Below, in pieces: positions 7,139 to 11,827 of a stretch of 11,827 bases of DNA. A model generated the notes under the pieces. It was not told the origin of the DNA and made no database searches. It saw only the letters and a program-made list of their open reading frames with translations. The position numbers and the translations under genes were made by a program. Location of the stretch: assembly GCA_900320415.1 (NCBI GenBank), contig ONSE01000171.1, positions 1 through 11,827 on the forward strand, in the 5' to 3' direction. The first letter of the stretch is position 1. The number at the start of each line of letters is the position of its first letter. The stretch is from an uncultured Eubacteriales bacterium. GTDB lineage: Bacteria; Bacillota; Clostridia; Oscillospirales; Acutalibacteraceae.

Positions 7139-7807
7139 TTGAATCATGATTTTCCGAGAATTATCACATTCCTGCGCAAGGAAAAGGGGATGAGCCAGAA
7201 GCAGGCGGCCGCCGATCTGGGAATCTCGCAGGCGCTTCTCTCCCATTACGAGAAGGGGATCCGCGAGTGCGGTCTTGATTTTCTGGTAAAGACCGCGGAG
7301 TATTACGACGTGACGACCGACTATCTGCTGGGCAGGACGGTGCAGCGCAAGCCCTCTGCCGTGAGCGCCTCGGAGATGCCCGAGTCGGAAGAAATCGGCC
7401 ATCTCAAGGGCAGCATGATCAACCAGGTCAACAAAAAGCTGATCACCAACACCACGGCGGTGATTTTCGATCTGTTGGCGCAGCTGGGAGACAAGCGGCT
7501 GACAAACACCGTCAGCAACTACCTGATGTGCGCGGACTACGAGATCTTCCGCATGATCTACTGCGCCGACAAAAGCAATACCCAGACCATGTTCTCTCTG
7601 GACAGGAACCGCTACAAAAATCTCACCTCCGCGGCGATGATGCTCAACCTTGAGCTGATTGACGCGGTGCTGGAGCGCGGCAGGCTCTCTCTCGCCCTCT
7701 CTCCGGACATCATCTCCGGCTACTTTGACAAGGGAGCCTCCTCGCTCTTTAACCTCATTCAGTTTGCCGAGAGAAACGTGAGGAGCTTTACGGGGCGCGG
7801 CGAATAA
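7139..7807 (+). CDS. XRE-family helix-turn-helix transcriptional regulator
   Basis: The N-terminal 65 residues form a Cro/C1-type DNA-binding domain: FLRKEKGMSQKQAAADLGIS, then QALLSHYEKG, then the LDFLVKTAEYYDVTTDYLLG segment typical of XRE domains. The remaining 150 or so residues are mostly alpha-helical and unrecognised; they may sense a signal or dimerise. I chose the TTG at 7139 (222 residues) because GGAG lies nine bases upstream. The in-frame ATG at 7124 has no Shine-Dalgarno and lies only a few bases after the likely transcription start. The gene is divergent from the histidine phosphatase operon and shares the inverted-repeat region with it, so it probably controls itself and perhaps that operon. 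It is a single gene; its target is not known. Confidence 0.85.
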   Translation: MNHDFPRIITFLRKEKGMSQKQAAADLGISQALLSHYEKGIRECGLDFLVKTAEYYDVTTDYLLGRTVQRKPSAVSASEMPESEEIGHLKGSMINQVNKKLITNTTAVIFDLLAQLGDKRLTNTVSNYLMCADYEIFRMIYCADKSNTQTMFSLDRNRYKNLTSAAMMLNLELIDAVLERGRLSLALSPDIISGYFDKGASSLFNLIQFAERNVRSFTGRGE

Positions 7808-7818
7808 GAAAATCGGCT

Positions 7819-7853
7819 GAAAGGAGAAACAGACCGGCAATACTGCCGGCCTG
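7819..7853 (-). terminator. intrinsic terminator of the VTC-DUF4956 operon
   Basis: On the minus strand CAGGCCGGCA (7853-7844) pairs with TGCCGGTCTG (7839-7830) over ten base pairs, with one G.U wobble and a GTAT loop. The U-rich tract TTTCTCCTTTC (7829-7819) follows. On the plus strand the wobble becomes an A/C mismatch and only CTTCT follows, so it is better suited to the minus operon. It sits 51 bases past the DUF4956 stop and just beyond the convergent XRE stop. Confidence 0.72.
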
Positions 7854-7870
7854 CTTCTAAGGAGATGTTT

Positions 7871-7897
7871 ATGAAAAAATTCGTCGTTGTCGTGTGA
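7871..7897 (+). other. orphan eight-codon ORF with strong ribosome-binding site (possible gene remnant)
   Basis: AAGGAGATGTTT directly precedes an ATG that opens the frame MKKFVVVV and then stops at TGA (7895-7897), seven bases short of the end of the convergent DUF4956 gene. The two lysines followed by a hydrophobic run look like the beginning of a secretion signal. It may be the surviving start of a deleted extracellular protein gene, or a very short translated leader. No continuation in any frame was recognised, because the DNA beyond it codes for DUF4956 on the other strand. This is a suggestion based on the site alone. Confidence 0.35.
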
Positions 7898-7904
7898 ATA
7901 GGCC

Positions 7905-8582
7905 TTACAGTCTCGCGTCCTCGGTCTCGGGCATGAGAACCGCGATCTCAAGGTTGCCGTTGCGGATGCGCAGCTCGTCGATGAAGCGCTGGATCTGATC
8001 CTCGCTGTTGAGCTCTACGCGGTAGAGAAGCTTGTAAAGGCTGCCCATGTTGGAGGTTTTGACGGTGAGGAGCTTCGCGCCGCGGGTGTATTTTTCAAAC
8101 ACATCGTCAAATTCGTGCGCGTAGTTGAGATCTTCGGGTACGGTGATTTTCAGGCTCCTGACGAGGTCGTCCTTCTCCTTGAAGCGGATGAAGGCGGTGA
8201 GGAGCATGAAGATGCAGATGATGACCACAAAAATCGCCGCAAGTCCGAGATAACCCATCGCCGTCGCGAGACCTGTCGCCATGGCGAGGAAGATGCTGAC
8301 GATCTCCTTCGCGGTTCCCGCTACGCTTCTGAAGCGTACCAGTGAGAAGGCGCCCATGACCGCGACGCCTGTGCCGACGCTGCCGTTGACCAGCATGATA
8401 ACGGTCTGTACGATGGCGGGAATCAGGAATAGCGCGAGGAGGAAGCTCTTGCTCTGCTTGGCGCGGAAGCCTGCCGTGAAGGCGATCAGCGCGCCGAGCG
8501 CCAGTGAAACCGCTGTGCAGATGAAGTAGATGTCGGGTGTAAAGGTTCCTGAGTAGATAGCGGAAAATAACTGATTAAGCAC
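7905..8582 (-). CDS. DUF4956 domain-containing membrane protein
   Basis: A 225-residue protein with about four hydrophobic segments (roughly 18-38, 47-66, 93-111 and 113-132). Between the second and third is the DUF4956 hallmark GAFSLVRFRSVAGTAKEI (77-94). The soluble C-terminal part (about 140-225) looks like a small alpha/beta domain. Function is unproven; the family is commonly encoded next to VTC-domain proteins, as here, and is presumed to form a membrane unit with them. The start is a GTG at 8582 with AGGAGG eight bases upstream. It overlaps the end of the VTC gene by eight bases, which implies translational coupling. The four-segment topology with a C-terminal domain recalls MgtC-like proteins, but I would not claim homology from this. 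Confidence 0.86.
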   Translation of the reverse strand: MLNQLFSAIYSGTFTPDIYFICTAVSLALGALIAFTAGFRAKQSKSFLLALFLIPAIVQTVIMLVNGSVGTGVAVMGAFSLVRFRSVAGTAKEIVSIFLAMATGLATAMGYLGLAAIFVVIICIFMLLTAFIRFKEKDDLVRSLKITVPEDLNYAHEFDDVFEKYTRGAKLLTVKTSNMGSLYKLLYRVELNSEDQIQRFIDELRIRNGNLEIAVLMPETEDARL

Positions 8583-9306
8583 AATACATACCTCCTGTTT
8601 CCTGTGTTGTCTGATGATTTCTTTCGGATACGATCCTGTAGGCGGTCCCGTATTTGGAGAAGGAACCGGGGAATAATTTCAGCCGGCTGAGCGCTGAGGT
8701 GAGCCACAGCGGCATGGTGTTGAGGGACTTGATTTCCATGATGCAGAGATTCGAGGGAAGAATGGTCTCGCCGTAGCTGCCCTTTGCCAGATCAAGGTTG
8801 TCGGTGCGGAAGCGGACGTTCTTGTCAAAAGTGATCCGCAGCTCGTGGTCAGTCCTGCTGTAAAACGCCGTTCTGTCGTAACCGATGAACATTCTCGGAC
8901 GGAGATTGCGGTAGCGGGACATCGTATAGTCGATTTCCCTCATGATCTGGGACTCGTCGGGCATCTCGCCGTAGTCGATGTAATCCATCGCCTCGGTGTA
9001 ACGCAGCGTCTGGCGTCTCTTGTACACCACGCCGCGGTACTTCTTTTTCAGCTCGAGGAACACGCTGCTGTTCGCCTTGGGGGTGGAGTAGCTGCGAAGC
9101 CTGAGCTTTTCTTTGTAGACCGGTTTGTCCATAGAGTTGCGGATCAGGAGAAAGTCGTCTGTGTCGAAATACAGGCTGCACACCGTGCTCTCGCCGTATT
9201 CATCCGGCTTGATATAGGCCTCTATCATTTTCAGAAGCGCCTCGCGCTGTCTGAGGCTGATGATATATTTAATCTCTGTTCTCTCAAAGATGGTTTGTAC
9301 TTTCAT
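8575..9306 (-). CDS. VTC-domain protein, polyphosphate-polymerase-like
   Basis: This 243-residue protein matches the VTC catalytic-domain pattern (yeast Vtc4-like triphosphate tunnel fold). In order it shows FERTEIKYII (3-16), SLYFDT (44-49), KLRLRSY with Arg69 and Arg71, FLELKKKY with Glu85 and Lys87, KRRQTL, the conserved Arg145 in IGYDRTAF, CIMEIK with Glu191, and FSKYGTAY with Lys218. These correspond by motif to the basic residues and metal-binding glutamate that line the Vtc4 tunnel, so an active polyphosphate polymerase or triphosphate-tunnel enzyme is plausible. It has no membrane segment; the co-encoded DUF4956 protein may anchor it. The ATG at 9306 has GGGAGG upstream. The gene is divergent from a two-component system, and TTTAAG direct repeats lie ahead of it. 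No cotH gene, a frequent neighbour in Clostridia, is present. Confidence 0.88.
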   Translation of the reverse strand: MKVQTIFERTEIKYIISLRQREALLKMIEAYIKPDEYGESTVCSLYFDTDDFLLIRNSMDKPVYKEKLRLRSYSTPKANSSVFLELKKKYRGVVYKRRQTLRYTEAMDYIDYGEMPDESQIMREIDYTMSRYRNLRPRMFIGYDRTAFYSRTDHELRITFDKNVRFRTDNLDLAKGSYGETILPSNLCIMEIKSLNTMPLWLTSALSRLKLFPGSFSKYGTAYRIVSERNHQTTQETGGMYCA

Positions 9307-9333
9307 GTTTTGCTGCCTCCCTTTGCTGTTCTG

Positions 9334-9380
9334 ATGAAAGCTTACACCGTCAACCTTAAAAATCTCTTAAATTTCTTAAA
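9334..9380 (-). promoter_or_regulatory. VTC operon promoter with CiaR-type TTTAAG direct repeats
   Basis: Read on the minus strand, TTTAAG occurs at 9380-9375, 9371-9366 and 9360-9355. The last two are separated by exactly five bases (11-base period), matching the streptococcal CiaR consensus TTTAAG-N5-TTTAAG. Fifteen bases further on is a -10-like TTTCAT (9339-9334). The final repeat sits where a -35 would be, as expected for a promoter activated by an OmpR-type regulator. Regulation by the adjacent response regulator is inferred. Confidence 0.6.
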
Positions 9381-9466
9381 AATTTCGAAAACTTCAAAAT
9401 TTACCGATTTTTTCTTTCGCGTTTGCGGCGCCTTGCTTTTGTTTGACTGAAGTATACCGCGCCATT

Positions 9467-9494
9467 CTTAAAAATAACTGAAAAATAATTTAAA
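9467..9494. repeat. three degenerate CTTAAA-like units at 11-base period
   Basis: CTTAAA (9467-9472), CTGAAA (9478-9483) and TTTAAA (9489-9494) are spaced 11 bases apart in an AT-rich stretch between the two divergent promoters. They are oriented like the repeats of the VTC promoter. On the minus strand a good -10 hexamer, TATACT (9456-9451), lies ten bases beyond them. They could be a third regulator site, or chance in AT-rich DNA. Confidence 0.35.
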
Positions 9495-9499
9495 AACTA

Positions 9500-9537
9500 T
9501 TTAATGATTTTTTAAGCCTTTTCCCTTACCATATAGA
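9500..9537 (+). promoter_or_regulatory. two-component operon promoter with CiaR-type direct repeat
   Basis: On the plus strand TTTAAT (9500-9505) and TTTAAG (9511-9516) are separated by five bases. TATAGA (9532-9537) follows 15 bases later as the -10, the same geometry as the divergent VTC promoter. There is no separate -35 consensus. This fits positive autoregulation of the two-component operon by its own response regulator, which is inferred. A GAGGAGG ribosome site (9554-9560) precedes the ATG at 9568. Confidence 0.6.
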
Positions 9538-9567
9538 TATGAAAAACTTTTATGAGGAGGATGCGCA

Positions 9568-10242
9568 ATGCAAATACTGATTGTAGAAGATGAAAAAAGA
9601 CTGGCGGAGGCGCTCAAGCAGATTCTGCTGGAGCAAAAATACATGGCGGACATCGTCTATGACGGAAACGACGGTCTGGACTACGGTATGAGCGGCATCT
9701 ATGATCTGATCATTCTTGATGTCATGCTCCCCCACCGTGACGGCTTTGAGATTGCCCGCGAGCTGAGGAAGGGCAAAATCCAGACTCCGATTCTGATGCT
9801 GACCGCAAAGGACACCATCAGCGACAAGGTGACGGGGCTGAACCAGGGCGCCGACGACTATATGACAAAGCCCTTTGCCCCCGAGGAGCTGCTCGCTCGT
9901 GTCAAGGCACTGACAAGACGCCGCGGCGAGGTCATGCTGGATGAAACCGCCTACGGTGATTTCAGCTTCAACGCCTCCACCAGTATGCTCTCCAAGGGCA
10001 GCAAGTCCGTCCATCTCAACTTCAAGGAGGCAGAGATCCTCAAGCTCCTCATCGCCAACCGTGACATCATCCTCTCCAAGGAGGACATCATCACCAAGGT
10101 GTGGGGATATGACTCCGACGCCGGCTCCAACAATGTGGAGGCGTACATCTCCTTTCTCAGACGCAAGCTGCACTTCATCCAGTCCTCCGCCGAAATCAAG
10201 GCAGTCAAGAAGGTCGGATACAGATTGGAGCAGAAGCCATGA
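9568..10242 (+). CDS. OmpR/PhoB-family response regulator, CiaR-like
   Basis: A 224-residue two-domain regulator. The receiver domain (1-115) has the acidic pair Glu7/Asp8, the phospho-acceptor Asp51 in IILDVMLP, Thr79 and Lys101 in MTKPFAPEE. The winged-helix DNA-binding domain (about 125-222) ends with the recognition region VWGYDSDAGSNNVEAYISFLRRKL and the wing VKKVGYRL. The WGYDSD plus VEAYIS pattern resembles streptococcal CiaR. That resemblance agrees with the TTTAAG-N5-TTTAAG repeats found upstream of this gene and of the divergent VTC operon. The ATG has a GAGGAGG site seven bases ahead. Its stop overlaps the kinase start by four bases (ATGA), so the pair is co-translated. It probably activates its own operon and the VTC-DUF4956 operon (inference). 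Confidence 0.93.
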   Translation: MQILIVEDEKRLAEALKQILLEQKYMADIVYDGNDGLDYGMSGIYDLIILDVMLPHRDGFEIARELRKGKIQTPILMLTAKDTISDKVTGLNQGADDYMTKPFAPEELLARVKALTRRRGEVMLDETAYGDFSFNASTSMLSKGSKSVHLNFKEAEILKLLIANRDIILSKEDIITKVWGYDSDAGSNNVEAYISFLRRKLHFIQSSAEIKAVKKVGYRLEQKP

Positions 10243-11519
10243 TCAAAAAGCTGAGGGCAAGAATCATTCTCATTAATATGACACTGATGGGCATTGTCAT
10301 TCTCTCGATTTTCGCAGCGGTGTGCGTGAACGCCTACTCCAACGCCGCCAATGAACTGGAACGAGGGCTGAACCAGGTCGTTGACATCAACGGCAAGGGC
10401 TTCAGCCGCGACCGCGCCACCGATGACAGCGGCTTTCCCTTTGACAAGGGAGAAAAAGAGAGCTACAAGGACAAGCCCAACATCCACGACAGGGAGCCGA
10501 TGCAGATCTCCTCTTACGTCATTGTAGATCTGGACACGGAAGGCAATATCACCAAAACGACAGAGAACAACGTCAGCATTGACAGCGACGATCTGGAAAA
10601 ATGCGTGGAAATCGCGAACGAACGTACCGAGCAGAGCGGTCAGATCGCCGACTACGGACTGATGTATGTCAAAAAGGATTTCATAGACGAGCGCAAAATC
10701 GTCTTTGCGAGCAACAACTCGATTTATTCGGGACTGCAAAAAACGCTGCTCATCAGCGTCGGTCTGTTCTTCGGCAGCATGGTCATCATCTTTCTGATCA
10801 GCTTATGGCTCTCGGGACTCGCCGTGAAGCCCGTCAAAAAAGCGTGGGAACAGCAAAAGCAGTTTGTGGCGGACGCGTCGCATGAGCTCAAGACTCCGCT
10901 GACCGTTATTCTCGCGAACAACAACATTATGATGTCCCACTCCCTCTCCACCGTGGAGCAGGAGCGAAAATGGCTTGAGAGCACCGAGGAGGAAGCCCAG
11001 CATATGAAGCAGCTGATCGATCAGATGCTCTTTCTCGCGAAGTCCGACGCGGGCAGCGCGCAGGTGCAGCTCTCCGAGGTCAATCTCAGCGAGATCGTAG
11101 AGGGCTCCGCCCTGAACTTTGAGCCCGTCGCCTTTGAGCGTGAGGTGCTGATCGATACCGACATTGAGCCCGACATCACTCTTGAGGGCAATCAGCTCCA
11201 GCTCAACCAGCTTGCGCACATATTGATTGACAACGCCGTCAAATACGCGGACGACGGAACCACCGTTACCATCACGCTTCATCAGAAAAGCGAAGTGATT
11301 CAATTCGCGGTCAACAACAAGGGCAGCGTGATCTCCAAAGAAGAGATGGAGCACATCTTTGACCGCTTCTACCGCGCGGAGAAATCACGTACCACAAAGG
11401 GCTACGGACTCGGTCTTTCCATCGCGCAGCAGATCGTGCGGAACATGAGCGGAAAGCTGACCGTGCAGAGCAGCTCCGGGGACGGCACCACCTTTACGGC
11501 AACGTTCGCGAGGAAGTAG
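10239..11519 (+). CDS. membrane sensor histidine kinase, CiaH-like
   Basis: A 426-residue sensor kinase. A short cytoplasmic N-terminus is followed by one membrane segment (about 8-30), an extracellular domain of about 135 residues rich in Asp and Lys (31-168), and a second membrane segment (about 169-193). Only a brief linker, LAVKPVKKAWEQQ, precedes the HisKA domain, so a full HAMP domain is absent. The phospho-accepting His215 lies in SHELKTPL. The ATPase domain has the N box LIDNAVKY (Asn332), the F box FDRFYRAEKSR and the G2 box GYGLGLS (388-394). Where a G1 box DxGxG would be expected the sequence reads NNKGSVIS, so the usual aspartate is missing. That variant also occurs in related kinases. 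The signal is unknown. It is the last gene of its operon; no clear terminator follows. Confidence 0.93.
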   Translation: MIKKLRARIILINMTLMGIVILSIFAAVCVNAYSNAANELERGLNQVVDINGKGFSRDRATDDSGFPFDKGEKESYKDKPNIHDREPMQISSYVIVDLDTEGNITKTTENNVSIDSDDLEKCVEIANERTEQSGQIADYGLMYVKKDFIDERKIVFASNNSIYSGLQKTLLISVGLFFGSMVIIFLISLWLSGLAVKPVKKAWEQQKQFVADASHELKTPLTVILANNNIMMSHSLSTVEQERKWLESTEEEAQHMKQLIDQMLFLAKSDAGSAQVQLSEVNLSEIVEGSALNFEPVAFEREVLIDTDIEPDITLEGNQLQLNQLAHILIDNAVKYADDGTTVTITLHQKSEVIQFAVNNKGSVISKEEMEHIFDRFYRAEKSRTTKGYGLGLSIAQQIVRNMSGKLTVQSSSGDGTTFTATFARK

Positions 11520-11827
11520 TTATCAGAGGCTCCCTTAAAAACTCTGAATGCACTTACCGCCATGTTCAAGGATAATCGCAATACTTTTATAACCGATACA
11601 GCCTTCGGATTATGGACGACCTCGGTGTTGAGAGCGATTCCGAATTCGCTGCGGAACAGGTTTTTATACTGTTTTCTATTCAAATCAAAAGCTTTATTCA
11701 GATCTCGACGGAAAATTTCGCAGAACAAGGCTGGCGCAAGAAGCCCTTGATCGTCACAACCGATCTGACGGCTGCGCGTACCCGAAACGCTGAGAAGGCC
11801 GCGCAATATTCCGGCCGCGCAAAAAAA
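11520..11827. other. 308-base stretch without a supported gene
   Basis: After the kinase stop there is a weak inverted repeat, TCAGAG (11523-11528) with CTCTGA (11542-11547), which lacks a U-tract. A minus-strand frame is open from the right edge through about 11530 and on into the kinase gene as antisense, and a 62-codon plus-strand frame is also open. Neither has a recognisable domain or a convincing ribosome site: the minus frame would need a TTG or an upstream start. GGCCGCGCAA occurs twice (11797-11806 and 11813-11822), just before a seven-base A run at the edge. The stretch could be a partial gene, a dispersed repeat or plain spacer; I cannot decide. Confidence 0.4.

Noticed and set aside
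7115..7951. 278-codon minus-strand frame opposite the XRE regulator
   Set aside because: It covers the regulator and the terminator region and has no motif; the plus frame has a clear helix-turn-helix domain.
9441..9456. Plus-strand TTGACT with TATACC as a promoter
   Set aside because: The hexamers are only four bases apart, so they cannot act together.
9951..10739. 262-codon minus-strand frame across the response regulator and kinase
   Set aside because: It is antisense to two well-supported genes, and its composition matches a shadow frame.
11797..11827. GGCCG/CGGCC hairpin followed by A7 as a terminator
   Set aside because: The A run would be in the transcript rather than a U run for the plus strand, and for the minus strand the U run comes before the stem.
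1..11827. CRISPR array, tRNA, rRNA, insertion sequence or prophage
   Set aside because: No regular spaced repeats, no cloverleaf sequence, no transposase or integrase frame and no terminal inverted repeats were seen.

Overview
The window reads as a chromosomal stretch of a moderately GC-rich Gram-positive anaerobe of the class Clostridia, most likely in or near Ruminococcaceae/Oscillospiraceae. This is inferred from strong purine-rich Shine-Dalgarno sites ahead of nearly every gene, a Firmicutes-type rplU leader, the YmfF/YmfH peptidase pair next to lgt, and a VTC/DUF4956 pair beside an OmpR-type two-component system. No plasmid, phage or insertion-sequence gene was seen. Species cannot be assigned from the sequence alone.

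Left part (1-6983, all minus strand). The 5' end of rplU (ribosomal protein L21) is cut by the left edge and is preceded by an L21-type leader and a near-consensus promoter. Upstream of that promoter lies a compact operon read in the order ymfF, ymfH, lgt, folD (4398 down to 180). It has its own extended -10 promoter at about 4444-4452. A second operon, histidine phosphatase, leuB, cpsB-like PHP phosphatase (6983 down to 4533), ends at a strong intrinsic terminator (4481-4526). Several start codons are better placed downstream of the longest reading frame, judged by Shine-Dalgarno position and, for ymfF, by the promoter.

Middle (6984-7904). A divergent XRE-family regulator is read on the plus strand. 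The 155-base gap between it and the histidine phosphatase operon holds a perfect 15-bp palindrome and a 10-bp inverted copy of its half-site, so it is a candidate operator region. Downstream lie an orphan eight-codon ORF with a perfect ribosome-binding site and a terminator that serves the convergent operon.

Right part (7905-11519). A polyphosphate-polymerase-like VTC-domain protein and a DUF4956 membrane protein form a minus-strand operon. It is divergent from an OmpR-type response regulator and sensor kinase on the plus strand. The AT-rich 261-base gap carries TTTAAG-N5-TTTAAG direct repeats in front of both operons, each 15 bases from a -10-like element. This is the architecture of CiaR-controlled promoters in streptococci. 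The most interesting reading of the window is therefore a CiaRH-like system that controls itself and a polyphosphate-type membrane module.

The last 308 bases (11520-11827) hold no gene I can support.
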